Origin: Nocardia xishanensis NBRC 101358
Lineage (GTDB): Bacteria > Actinomycetota > Actinomycetes > Mycobacteriales > Mycobacteriaceae
DNA length: 64,000 bases
Assembly (NCBI RefSeq): GCF_001613365.1
Contig: NZ_BDCF01000012.1
Coordinates: forward strand, 62,001 to 126,000
Reading direction: 5' to 3'
Below are positions 32,661-41,622 of this stretch, one piece after another; the first letter of the stretch is position 1, and each line of letters opens with the position of its first letter. The notes under the pieces are model-generated. The model was not told where the DNA came from, did not search any database, and saw nothing but the letters and a program-made list of their open reading frames with translations. The translations under genes and the position numbers were made by a program.

Positions 32661-34022
32661 TCACTGGGTGGCGATGAAGACGTTCTTGGTCTCGGTGAAG
32701 GCGAGCGCGGCGTCCGGGCCGAGTTCCCGCCCGAGGCCGGACTGCTTGAATCCGCCGAACGGAGTCCAGTACCGCACCGAGGAGTGCGAGTTCACCGACA
32801 GGTTCCCGGCCTCGACGCCGCGGGCGACCCGCAGCGCCCTGCCGAGGTCGTTGGTCCAGAGGGAACCGGACAGGCCGTATTCGGTGTCGTTGGCGAGGCG
32901 CACCGCGTCGGCCTCGTCGTCGAACGGGAGCACCGCGACCACCGGACCGAACACCTCCTCGGTGAGCACCCGATCGGCGGGTCCGGTGGGCAGCACGACC
33001 GTCGGCGGATACCAGAATCCTGGACCATCGGGGCGGTGGCCGGTGAAGGCGACCTTCGTCGACGGCTCCACGAATCCGGCGACCCGCTCGCGGTGCGCGG
33101 CCGAGATGAGCGGGCCCATCTCGGTGTCCTCCGCGGCGGGATCGCCGACCCGCACCCCGCGCACCGCGGGCTCCAGCAGTTCGAGGAAGCGATCGAACAC
33201 ACTGCGCTGCACGAGGATTCGCGAGCGCGCGCAGCAGTCCTGCCCGGCGTTGTCGAACACGCCGTAGGGCGCGGCCGCCGCGGCTCGCTCCAGGTCGGCG
33301 TCGGCGAACACGATGTTCGCGCTCTTGCCGCCCAGCTCGAGGGTGACCCGCTTCACCTGCTCGGCGCAGCCCGCCATGATCTGCTTGCCGACCTCCGTCG
33401 ACCCGGTGAACACCACCTTGCGCACCGCGGGGTGGGTGACGAACCGCTGCCCCACCACCGAACCCTTGCCCGGCAGCACCTGGAAGACGCCCTCGGGCAG
33501 TCCCGCCTCCCTGGCGAGTTCGCCGAGCCGCAATGCGGTCAGCGGCGTCAGCTCGGCGGGCTTGAGCACCACCGTGTTTCCCGCGGCGAGCGCGGGCGCG
33601 AACCCCCACGCCGCGATCGGCATCGGGAAGTTCCACGGCACGATGACGCCCACCACGCCGAGCGGCTCGTTGAACGTGACGTCGAGGCCGCCCGCCACCG
33701 GAATCTGCTTGCCGGACAGGCGTTCCGGCATGCCCGCGGCGAAATGCAACACGTCGCGGACATTTCCGGCCTCCCACCGGGCGTTGCCGATGGTGTGCCC
33801 GGCGTTGTCGACCTCCAGCCGCGCCAGCCGCTCCAGATCCGCGTCGACCGCCTCGGCGAAGCAACGCAGCAGCCGGGCCCGGTCGCCTGGCGCGACCTCG
33901 CGCCAGTGCGCCGCGGCTCGATGCGCGCGCTCGATGGCGGCATCGGTCCCCGCCGCGTCCATCGGTTCGACCGTCGCCACGACCTGCTCGGTCGCGGGAT
34001 TCACCACCTGGGTTACCGCCAT
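32661..34022 (-). CDS. aldC: Aldehyde dehydrogenase, AldC/Rv2858c-like (453 aa)
   Basis: An NAD(P)-dependent aldehyde dehydrogenase. Seen: VIVPWNFPMPIAAWG, KPAELTPLTALRLGEL, FTGSTEVGKQI, the catalytic Glu in LELGGKSANIVF and the catalytic Cys in NAGQDCCARSR. In polyamine and ethanolamine glutamylation pathways such enzymes oxidise the gamma-glutamyl aldehyde. ATG 34022 follows GAGGAGCGGACGAC. It starts 14 bp after the amidotransferase stop, so these genes form one operon. Confidence 0.9.
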   Translation of the reverse strand: MAVTQVVNPATEQVVATVEPMDAAGTDAAIERAHRAAAHWREVAPGDRARLLRCFAEAVDADLERLARLEVDNAGHTIGNARWEAGNVRDVLHFAAGMPERLSGKQIPVAGGLDVTFNEPLGVVGVIVPWNFPMPIAAWGFAPALAAGNTVVLKPAELTPLTALRLGELAREAGLPEGVFQVLPGKGSVVGQRFVTHPAVRKVVFTGSTEVGKQIMAGCAEQVKRVTLELGGKSANIVFADADLERAAAAAPYGVFDNAGQDCCARSRILVQRSVFDRFLELLEPAVRGVRVGDPAAEDTEMGPLISAAHRERVAGFVEPSTKVAFTGHRPDGPGFWYPPTVVLPTGPADRVLTEEVFGPVVAVLPFDDEADAVRLANDTEYGLSGSLWTNDLGRALRVARGVEAGNLSVNSHSSVRYWTPFGGFKQSGLGRELGPDAALAFTETKNVFIATQ

Positions 34023-34036
34023 GTCGTCCGCTCCTC

Positions 34037-34786
34037 TCACCCGACTCGTGTCCGCCGGTAGGCCGCGGCCGCGACCACCACTGCCCGCATCAGACGATCA
34101 TCGGCCGGATCGGCCTCGGGATGCCACTGCACGCCGATCAGGAACGGCCCGCCAGGGAACTCCGCCGCCTCGATCGACCCGTCGCGCGAACGCGCGCTCA
34201 CCACGAGTCCCGGCGCGAGCGCGTCGATCGCCTGGTGGTGATGACAGTGCACGCGCAGCTCAGGCCCGGCCAGCGCGGCGACCTGGGTATCCGGCTCGGT
34301 CAGCACCTTGGTGATCCCGAACGAACCGCTGCCGCCCGAATGCTCCTCGTGACCGACCACGTCCGGCAGGTGCTGAATCAGCGTGCCGCCGAGCGCCACG
34401 TTGACCAGTTGCAGCCCGCGGCACACCGCGAGAATCGGCACGCCGGCCGCGCGGGCCAGCCCGAACAGGCCGAACTCCGATTCGTCCCGGTCCAGCCTGG
34501 TGTAGCCGAGCGCGGCGTCGCCGAGGCGCGCGCCGTAGCGGGCCGGGTCGACGTCCGCGCCGCCGGTGAGCACCAGCCCGTCCAGCCGCTCCACCAGTTC
34601 CGGCCGCGCGACGCCGGTGGGCGGCAGCAGCACCGGGATGCCGCCCGCCCGGTCGACCATGTCGATGTACTCGTGTTGCAACACCGCGCTTCGCGTGTCC
34701 CAGGTTCCGAATCGGGCCTTTTCCACGTAGGTCGGCAGGCCGATGACGGGGCGCGGTGCGCCGGAGTCAGAGTCGTTCGAATCCAC
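34037..34786 (-). CDS. Class I glutamine amidotransferase-like hydrolase, PuuD/Rv2859c type (249 aa)
   Basis: A peptidase C26-type gamma-glutamyl hydrolase related to PuuD, which releases glutamate from gamma-glutamyl-GABA. The nucleophile Cys is in PILAVCRGLQLVNVALGG, the catalytic His in GVQWHPEADP, and TGGADVDPARYG is a family block. There is no attached synthetase domain. The start overlaps glnA by 20 bp, implying coupled translation. Together with GlnA and AldC it fits an activate-oxidise-release route for an amine. Confidence 0.9.
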   Translation of the reverse strand: MDSNDSDSGAPRPVIGLPTYVEKARFGTWDTRSAVLQHEYIDMVDRAGGIPVLLPPTGVARPELVERLDGLVLTGGADVDPARYGARLGDAALGYTRLDRDESEFGLFGLARAAGVPILAVCRGLQLVNVALGGTLIQHLPDVVGHEEHSGGSGSFGITKVLTEPDTQVAALAGPELRVHCHHHQAIDALAPGLVVSARSRDGSIEAAEFPGGPFLIGVQWHPEADPADDRLMRAVVVAAAAYRRTRVG

Positions 34787-36131
34787 GGGTTCGCTCCCAA
34801 TCGGTGACGGCGGCGTCGAAGGCGTCCAGCTCCACCTGCGCCGCGTTCCGATAGTGTTCCACCACCTCCGCGCCGAAGGCGGCGCGGGCCACGGCGCTCT
34901 CGCCGAACAACTGCGCCGCCTCCCGCAGCGTCTTGGGGACCCGTGGACGTTGCGAGCGATAGGCGTTTCCGTGGAACTCCGGTTCCAGGGGCAGCCGCCG
35001 CTCGATGCCGTGCAGCCCGGCCGCGAGCGAAGCCGCCACGGCGAGATAGGGATTCACGTCGCCGCCGGGGACCCGGTTCTCCACCCGCAGCGAAGGGCCT
35101 TCGCCGACCATCCGCAGCGCGCAGGTGCGGTTGTCCCGGCCCCAGGCCAGCGCGGTCGGCGCGAAGCTGCCCGAGACGAAACGCTTGTAGGAGTTGATGT
35201 TCGGCGCGAGCAGGTAGGTGAACTCGCGCAGGCAGTCCAGTTGCCCGGCGACGAAGTGCCGCATCAGCGCGGACGTGCCGTCCTTGCCGTCGCCCGCGAA
35301 GACCGGCTCGCCTTCCTCGTCGCGCAGACTCAGGTGGATGTGGCACGAGTTGCCCTCGCGCTCGTTGTATTTCGCCATGAAGGTGATGCTGCGGCCCTCC
35401 TGGGCGGCGATCTCCTTGGCGCCGGTTTTGTAGATGCTGTGGTTGTCGCAGGTCACCATGGCCTCGTCGAAGCGGAAGGCGATCTCGTGCTGGCCTGGAT
35501 TGCATTCGCCCTTGGCCGACTCGACATACATTCCGGCCCCGGCCATCTCGTTGCGGATCCGGCGCAGCAGCGGTTCGACCCTCGACGTGCCGAGCATCGA
35601 GTAGTCGACGTTGTACTGGTTGGCGGGTCGCAGATCGCGGTAGCCCCGGTCCCACGCGGATTCGTAACTATCGTCGAAGATCAGGAATTCGAGCTCGGTG
35701 CCCACGTATGCGTACAACCCGTGCTCGGCCAGCCGGTCCAGCTGCTTGCGCAGCACCTGGCGCGGCGAGGCGGCCACCGGCTCGCCTTCCGGATGCACCT
35801 GCTCGACGTCGCAGAGCACCAGCGCGGTGCCCGGCAGCCACGGCGTCAGCCGCAGCGTGCTCAGGTCCGGGCGCAGCACGAAATCGCCGTAACCGGTGTC
35901 CCAGGACGACATGGCGTATCCGTCGACTGTCGTCATCTCGACGTCGACCGCGAGCAGGTAGTTGCACGCCTCCGTCGCGTTGTCGAGCACCTCGTCGACG
36001 AAATATCGCGCCGCGCAGCGCTTTCCTTGCAATCGCCCCTGCATGTCGGTCATCGCGACCAGCACCGTGTCGAGTTCTCCCGTCTCGACCCGCTCCCGCA
36101 ACTCCGCCAGCCCCAGCATCCCCGTTCGCAT
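34767..36131 (-). CDS. glnA4: GlnA4-like gamma-glutamyl amine synthetase (454 aa)
   Basis: A glutamine-synthetase-fold ligase. Seen: YVGTELEFLIFD (metal and glutamate site), ESAKGECNPGQHEIAF, GNSCHIHLSL, APNINSYKRFVSGSFAPTAL and RVENRVPGGDVNPYLA. The C-terminal adenylylation loop of true GlnA is absent. Relatives in Streptomyces (GlnA3, GlnA4) glutamylate polyamines or ethanolamine rather than ammonia. The GAGGGGCC sequence upstream of ATG 36131 serves as ribosome-binding site. It is the first gene of glnA4-puuD-aldC-SDR. Confidence 0.9.
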   Translation of the reverse strand: MRTGMLGLAELRERVETGELDTVLVAMTDMQGRLQGKRCAARYFVDEVLDNATEACNYLLAVDVEMTTVDGYAMSSWDTGYGDFVLRPDLSTLRLTPWLPGTALVLCDVEQVHPEGEPVAASPRQVLRKQLDRLAEHGLYAYVGTELEFLIFDDSYESAWDRGYRDLRPANQYNVDYSMLGTSRVEPLLRRIRNEMAGAGMYVESAKGECNPGQHEIAFRFDEAMVTCDNHSIYKTGAKEIAAQEGRSITFMAKYNEREGNSCHIHLSLRDEEGEPVFAGDGKDGTSALMRHFVAGQLDCLREFTYLLAPNINSYKRFVSGSFAPTALAWGRDNRTCALRMVGEGPSLRVENRVPGGDVNPYLAVAASLAAGLHGIERRLPLEPEFHGNAYRSQRPRVPKTLREAAQLFGESAVARAAFGAEVVEHYRNAAQVELDAFDAAVTDWERTRGFERL

Positions 36132-36223
36132 CCCACGGCCCCTCTCGGCGTCGACCCGTGCTCACGCTAGAACAAAAACCGACCGCGCGGGCGGGGACAC
36201 GCAAACCGGCTACGCGGCGGCGC

Positions 36224-37714
36224 CTACGCTTCCGGCGGGCGGAACAGGGCCAAGGCGGAGGGGCGGCTGACGAAGGCGAAATCGGTTCCGCGAAGATCGA
36301 CTTCGCCGTCGGTGGCCAGTGATACCGGGTTCTCACCGACGCGGACCGCGAGCGCGGGAACCTCCCTGCGCACATAGGTGGCCGAGTTGCCGAGTGTGCC
36401 GGTCAGCGCGGCCCAGATCAGGCGGGTACGGGAGAAGCGGACGTCGGCGCGGAGGTAGCGGACGTCGAGCGTGCCGCGGTGCAGCTCCGGCCGCGACATC
36501 GGGACCTGATCGGCGGGGTCGTAACGGCCGTTGCCGACGAACAGCATCCAGATGGCCGTCGGTACCCGGTCGATGACGGTGTGCAGCGGCTGCGCGCCGA
36601 GCAGGACCCGGATCATCGCGATGGCCGCCGCGGGCCATTTGCCCAGCCGCGGCTCCCACCGCTCCCGCATCCGGACGAAGTCGGGATAGCCGCCGAGGCT
36701 GGCGGTGTTGACGAAGATCCGCGAACCACCGTCGTCGAACCGCACCTCCGCCGCGTCGACCCGGACGACCGTGCCCTGCTCGAGCGCGGCGAGGGTCGGG
36801 TCGGCCGCGTCGACGCCCGCGTCCCTGGCGAAGTGGTTGAGGGTGCCGTCGGCGAAGACGGCCAGCGGCACACCGCGCCGGACCGCCACCTCGGCCACCG
36901 AGGAGACCGTCCCGTCGCCGCCGGAGACGCCGAGCGCGGTGACGTCGGCGCGGTCGAGCCGGGCATCCAATTGCGCGCCCAGGTCACGTTCCGGGTCGAT
37001 CTTCAGTATCTGCGCCGCGGGCAGCCCGGCACGCACCTGCGCCGACGCCAGTTCACCGTTGCCGCTGCCCGCCATGGGATTGGCCACCAGCAGCAGGCCG
37101 CGCCCCTGTGGTAGCGGATCGACCTGCTCGGCGTGGCCGAGCAGCGCGGGTTCGTCGGCGCGCGCCGCCCACCACCGGTGCGTGACCAGCGCGACCACCG
37201 AACCGAGCAGCGCGCCCGCCACCACGTCCGACGGCCAGTGCACGCCGATGTGGACCCGTGAATAGCCGACGGCGAGCGCGACCGGCGCGATCGCGGCGCC
37301 CGCCGCCGGACTTTCCAGCGCGACGCCGGTCGCGAAGGCGGCCGCCGAGGCGGCGTGGCCGGAGGGAAACGACGACGAGACCGGCGGACGGACCAGACGG
37401 CGGACGAACGGCACCGACTCGTCGGGCGGTCGGCGCCGCGGGAACACCGGCTTGGCGATGCCGTTGGCGATGGCGCTGGCCAGGCTCACCGAGAGCAGTC
37501 CGCGCACACCCGCCCGCCGCAGCGGCCGGTTCCCGAGCACGATCAGGCCCGCGCCGATGCCCATCCAGAGCCGACTGTGATTGGCGCTCATGCTCAGGCT
37601 GCGCAGGAGCCGGTCGGCGGGCGTCGGCCGGACTCGTGCGCTCCGGCCGATCAGCCAGACGTCGATATTGCTCGCCAGTCCCGGCGGCGGTTTGCGGATC
37701 CGAGGCGGTCGCAT
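36224..37714 (-). CDS. PAP2 phosphatase fused to diacylglycerol-kinase-like domain (496 aa)
   Basis: The N-terminal half (about residues 30-185) is a membrane PAP2 phosphatase with its three motifs: KPVFPRRRP, SSFPSGHAAS and YSRVHIGVHWPSDVVAG. The second half (about 205-490) is a DAGK/sphingosine-kinase catalytic domain, with LLVANPMAGSGNGE and VSGGDGTVSSVAE as the nucleotide site. One chain thus carries opposing lipid phosphate phosphatase and kinase activities, perhaps in polyprenol or phosphatidic acid recycling. Related fusions occur in other actinobacteria. Confidence 0.9.
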   Translation of the reverse strand: MRPPRIRKPPPGLASNIDVWLIGRSARVRPTPADRLLRSLSMSANHSRLWMGIGAGLIVLGNRPLRRAGVRGLLSVSLASAIANGIAKPVFPRRRPPDESVPFVRRLVRPPVSSSFPSGHAASAAAFATGVALESPAAGAAIAPVALAVGYSRVHIGVHWPSDVVAGALLGSVVALVTHRWWAARADEPALLGHAEQVDPLPQGRGLLLVANPMAGSGNGELASAQVRAGLPAAQILKIDPERDLGAQLDARLDRADVTALGVSGGDGTVSSVAEVAVRRGVPLAVFADGTLNHFARDAGVDAADPTLAALEQGTVVRVDAAEVRFDDGGSRIFVNTASLGGYPDFVRMRERWEPRLGKWPAAAIAMIRVLLGAQPLHTVIDRVPTAIWMLFVGNGRYDPADQVPMSRPELHRGTLDVRYLRADVRFSRTRLIWAALTGTLGNSATYVRREVPALAVRVGENPVSLATDGEVDLRGTDFAFVSRPSALALFRPPEA

Positions 37715-37723
37715 CGTTCCAGC

Positions 37724-38644
37724 CTAATGACGCCCGCCTGACTCGACGGTCAATACGACCTTGCCCGGTCCGCGGCCGTGCTCCATCTCCCGCTGCGCCG
37801 CGGCCGCCTCCACCAGCGGAAAGACCCGCGCCGAGCCGGGGAGACGGAATTCGCCGCGCGCGACACGCTCGGCGATCGCACCGAGCAGGGCGGCCGAGCG
37901 CGGTCCTGGACCCGCCGAAAACACGATGCCGAGTTCGGCCGCCGCGCCGTCGGCAATGGTGACTATGCGATCCGTGCCGCCGCGCAGTTCGATCGCGGCG
38001 GGCAGCACGCCGTGCCCCGCCGCGTCGAACACGGCGTCGACACCGTGGGGAGCCAGTGCGCGCACCCGTTCGACCAGTCCGTCGCCGTAGGGGGTTGGGG
38101 TGGCGCCGAGCGCGCGCACCAGATCCTGGTTGGCGGACCCGGCAGTGCCGATGACGGTGACGCCCTCGACGCGGGCCAGCTGCACCGCCATCGAGCCGAC
38201 CGCCCCCGACGCACCGTTGACCAGCAACGTCTCGCCCGCCTGCGGCCGCAGCGAGTCGAGCACCTTCGCCGCCGTGCTCACCGCCACCGGGAGCGCGGCC
38301 GCGTCCACCCAGGCCAGGCCCGCGGGCTTGGGCGCGACCTCGGCGCTCAGCGCATACTCGGCGTAGCCGCCGCCCGTCCAGCCGATCACTTCGTCGCCGA
38401 CCGCGACGCCGGTCGCGTCCGGTCCGACCGCGTCCACCACGCCCGCCACCTCGGCGCCCGGGAATTGCGGAAAGCTCGGCTCACCGAAAACCAATGCGCC
38501 CGAACGGATCTTCCAGTCGGCGGGATTCACCCCTGCGGCGCGCACCGCGATTCGCACCTGCGCGCCCGTCGGCTCCGGCACGTCGATGTCCACCACCCGC
38601 AGCACGTCCGGTTCGCCGAACTCGTAGAACGCGATGGCACGCAT
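37724..38644 (-). CDS. MDR-family NADPH:quinone reductase-like oxidoreductase (306 aa)
   Basis: A zinc-free medium-chain dehydrogenase. The GroES-like N-terminus (VRAAGVNPADWKIRSG, FPGAEVAGVVDAVG) is followed by a Rossmann domain with LLVNGASGAVGSMAVQLA. No zinc-ligand Cys cluster is present, which fits the quinone reductase/zeta-crystallin branch. ATG 38644 has GGGAGAGG upstream. It stops 9 bp before the PAP2-kinase gene start, so they may be co-transcribed, though with no obvious functional link. Confidence 0.85.
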   Translation of the reverse strand: MRAIAFYEFGEPDVLRVVDIDVPEPTGAQVRIAVRAAGVNPADWKIRSGALVFGEPSFPQFPGAEVAGVVDAVGPDATGVAVGDEVIGWTGGGYAEYALSAEVAPKPAGLAWVDAAALPVAVSTAAKVLDSLRPQAGETLLVNGASGAVGSMAVQLARVEGVTVIGTAGSANQDLVRALGATPTPYGDGLVERVRALAPHGVDAVFDAAGHGVLPAAIELRGGTDRIVTIADGAAAELGIVFSAGPGPRSAALLGAIAERVARGEFRLPGSARVFPLVEAAAAQREMEHGRGPGKVVLTVESGGRH

Positions 38645-38895
38645 TCGGCCTGCCTCTCCCGGCCCGATGCGGCCGTGGTCGATGGGACGAACAACCGCCG
38701 CCAGGATATGCCCGCATCGAACCGGGCCGGGCGGGCGGCGATTCGCGGCGTGGTGTGTCGATCGGCGGGAACGGGGAAACTCTGCTGGTAGGAACTCCAT
38801 CGCGAAACCTGGGCCGAGAACGGTTCGGCCGTCCACGAGTTGTCCGAGCGAATCGACCGTACGCGCGGGCGCCGCCGCGCACGACGGGAGGTGCG

Positions 38896-41616
38896 ATGTC
38901 TTTCTCGGCCCGGCCCTTCCGCCCGATCCTGCTCGCGATCGCCGTGGGCATGGTGCTGGCGCTGGTGACGGCGGTAGCGCTGGTGGTCGGGCCAGGCCGC
39001 GGCGAACCGGGATCGGACGCGGCGTGCCCCGGCGCCGACGTCGAGACATCCGAGTGGACCCCGTCGAACACCGATGTGGACGCTCCGATCGACGGTCATC
39101 CCTTCGTCGGCAACGGCTATCTCGGGCTGCGGGTGCCGACGCGTGGGACCGGCTACGTGGCGACCGACGAGCCCACCGGCTGGCCGCTCTACACCCCGGC
39201 CTACGACGGCGCGTTCGTCGCGGGTCTGTACGGGCACAGCCCGGGCGTGGCGGACGACCGCGAGGTGGCGGCGGCCATCCCGAACTGGTCGGGGCTGCTG
39301 GTCGGGGTCGGCGACGAGACCTACTCCCCCGCGACGCCCGCCGCGCGCATCACGAACTTCGCGCAAACCCTGCACCTGCGCTGCGGCCTGGTGCGCACCG
39401 AGGCGACCTGGACGACGGCGGACGGCCGGGCCACCGACCTCGTGTACGACGTCGTCACCGCGCGCCAGAATCAGCACGTGGGCGCGGTGCGGCTGCGAGT
39501 GACGCCGCGCTGGTCCGGTGAACTGGTGCTGACCGATCTGCTCGACGGCGCAGGTGCTCGCCGTATCGTTCCCACCGGCGCTGGGTCACGCGGCGACGCC
39601 GCGATCGGCGTCGGATTCCGCACGGCGGGAACCGAAGTCGCCGGTTCGGTGATGTCCGTGCTGGAATTGGGGCCCGAGGCGGCGATCGCTCCGTCGCCGC
39701 CGCGCGACGACCTGAGCGCGAGCCAGCGGGCGCGAATCACGGTGCGGGAAGGCGAGTCCTACACCGCCGCCAAGTTCGTCGGCGTCGACACCGCGCGCAC
39801 CGCGGCAGATCCGGCCGCCTCCGCGCTGGCGGCCGCGCGGCGGGCAGCGGACGGCGGCTGGGCCGCACTGCTGACCGAAACCACCGCGACGTGGGCGGAC
39901 CTGTGGCGCGGGGACGTCGAGATCCCCGGCGAACCCGACGTGCAATCCTGGGCGCGCGGCGCGCTGTATTCGCTGTATTCGGCGAGCAATCCCGCGCAGG
40001 ACAACAGCCTTTCACCGACCGGGCTCAGCAGCGACAACTACGCCGGGGCGGTGTTCTGGGACGCCGACATCTGGATGTTCCCCGCCCTCTTGCATTTCGC
40101 GCCGGAGCTGGCGAGATCCGTTGTGGAATACCGGTACAAGACACTGCCCGCGGCGAAGGACAACGCCCGGCGCCTCGGCTTCCCCGGCGCGTTCTACCCG
40201 TGGACCAGCGCGACGGACGGCGACCTCGACGAATGCCACAGCTGGGATCCGCCGCACTGCCTGATCCAGATTCACCTTCAGGGCGATGTGTCGCTGGCGG
40301 CCTGGCAGTACTACCTCGCCACCGGCGACACGGCGTATCTGCGCGAACGCGGCTGGCCGATCATGAGCGCCGTGGCCGAATTCTGGTCGGCCCGGGTGAC
40401 GCCGAACCCGGACGGTAGCTTCTCGCTGCGCGACATCGCGGGCCCCGACGAGTACAGCAACGGCGTCGACGACGGCGTCTACACCAACGCGGTCGCGGCG
40501 CTCGCACTGCGCAACGCGGTGCGCGCGGCCCAGATTCTCGGCGTGCCGCACCCCGCCGAATGGACCACCGTCGCCGACGGTCTCCGCATGCCGTTCGACG
40601 CGGCGCACGGTGTGTTCGCCCAATTCGACGGCTACGCGGGCACTCCCATCAAACAGGCCGACACCGTGCTGCTCATCTACCCGCTGGAATGGCCGATGCC
40701 GGCCGACGTCGCGGAGCGAGTGCTCGAATACTATTCCGTACGAACCGATCCCGATGGCCCGGCGATGACCGATTCCGCGCACGCCATCGACGCGGCACAC
40801 CTCGGCGCACCCGGCTGCGCGACCCACACATTCCTGGACCGCGCGGCCCGTCCGTTCGTGCGGCCGCCGTTCGGGCAGTTCGCCGAGGCGCGTGGCGCGA
40901 AGGCGGGCGTTCGCGATCCGCTGGCCGGCGCACCGGCGTTCACTTTCACCACCGCGGCCGGCGGCTTCTTGCAGTCGCTCACCAGCGGACTGCTCGGGCT
41001 TCGGCTGCGCGCCGACGCCGTCGAGGTGGACCCGACGCTGCCGCCGCAGTTCGAACGCGGCGTGCTGCTGCGCGGCATGCACTGGAAGGGAAGGACTTTC
41101 GACGCCGAGATCGGCGCCGAGCGAACGACGGTGACGGTGACCGGCGGCGACCCGATGCCGCTGCGGACGCCGAGCGGGACGCGCACCGCCGCGCCAGGAG
41201 AGCCCGTGTCCGTGCAGACCCGCCGTCCCGACCGGGTCCCCACCGACAACCTCGCCCGTTGCCGTCCGGTCACCGGTTCGTCCACCGAGGCGGGCCGCTA
41301 TCCGGACGCAGCGGTCGACGGCGACACCGCCACCGGCTGGGCGCCCGACGGCGCGCACGGCAGCCTCACGGTGGATCTGGGCGAGTCGGCCCTGGTCGAG
41401 CGAGTGTCGTCCCGCTGGGGCGAACCCGCGCCCTCGGCATCGACGATCGAAGTGTCCGACGACGGCCACAGGTGGGCCACCGTCGCCGCCGACCCTTCGA
41501 CCGGGGCGCTCGCCGAACCGGTCGCCGCTCGATTCGTCCGGCTGGAGGCGACCGGCGCGGACTCGGTCACGCCGCCGAATGTCCGGGAGCTGGAGATTTC
41601 CGGCTCCCGTGACTGA
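38896..41616 (+). CDS. Exported GH65 (acid trehalase-like) enzyme with C-terminal F5/8C domain (906 aa)
   Basis: An N-terminal signal or anchor helix (ILLAIAVGMVLALVTAVALVV, residues about 12-32) exports the protein. A GH65 N-terminal beta domain follows (VGNGYLGLRVPTRGTGYVAT), then the catalytic (alpha/alpha)6 barrel with FWDADIWMFPALLHFAPELA, the general-acid region IAGPDEYSNGV (Glu about 519) and KQADTVLLIYPLEWPMP. From about residue 785 there is an F5/8-type C (discoidin/CBM32) domain (AVDGDTATGWAPDG). It is closest in layout to acid trehalases, so extracellular trehalose or a trehalose glycolipid is a plausible substrate; a phosphorylase is less likely outside the cell. Confidence 0.85.
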   Translation: MSFSARPFRPILLAIAVGMVLALVTAVALVVGPGRGEPGSDAACPGADVETSEWTPSNTDVDAPIDGHPFVGNGYLGLRVPTRGTGYVATDEPTGWPLYTPAYDGAFVAGLYGHSPGVADDREVAAAIPNWSGLLVGVGDETYSPATPAARITNFAQTLHLRCGLVRTEATWTTADGRATDLVYDVVTARQNQHVGAVRLRVTPRWSGELVLTDLLDGAGARRIVPTGAGSRGDAAIGVGFRTAGTEVAGSVMSVLELGPEAAIAPSPPRDDLSASQRARITVREGESYTAAKFVGVDTARTAADPAASALAAARRAADGGWAALLTETTATWADLWRGDVEIPGEPDVQSWARGALYSLYSASNPAQDNSLSPTGLSSDNYAGAVFWDADIWMFPALLHFAPELARSVVEYRYKTLPAAKDNARRLGFPGAFYPWTSATDGDLDECHSWDPPHCLIQIHLQGDVSLAAWQYYLATGDTAYLRERGWPIMSAVAEFWSARVTPNPDGSFSLRDIAGPDEYSNGVDDGVYTNAVAALALRNAVRAAQILGVPHPAEWTTVADGLRMPFDAAHGVFAQFDGYAGTPIKQADTVLLIYPLEWPMPADVAERVLEYYSVRTDPDGPAMTDSAHAIDAAHLGAPGCATHTFLDRAARPFVRPPFGQFAEARGAKAGVRDPLAGAPAFTFTTAAGGFLQSLTSGLLGLRLRADAVEVDPTLPPQFERGVLLRGMHWKGRTFDAEIGAERTTVTVTGGDPMPLRTPSGTRTAAPGEPVSVQTRRPDRVPTDNLARCRPVTGSSTEAGRYPDAAVDGDTATGWAPDGAHGSLTVDLGESALVERVSSRWGEPAPSASTIEVSDDGHRWATVAADPSTGALAEPVAARFVRLEATGADSVTPPNVRELEISGSRD

Positions 41617-41622
41617 GCCTTG

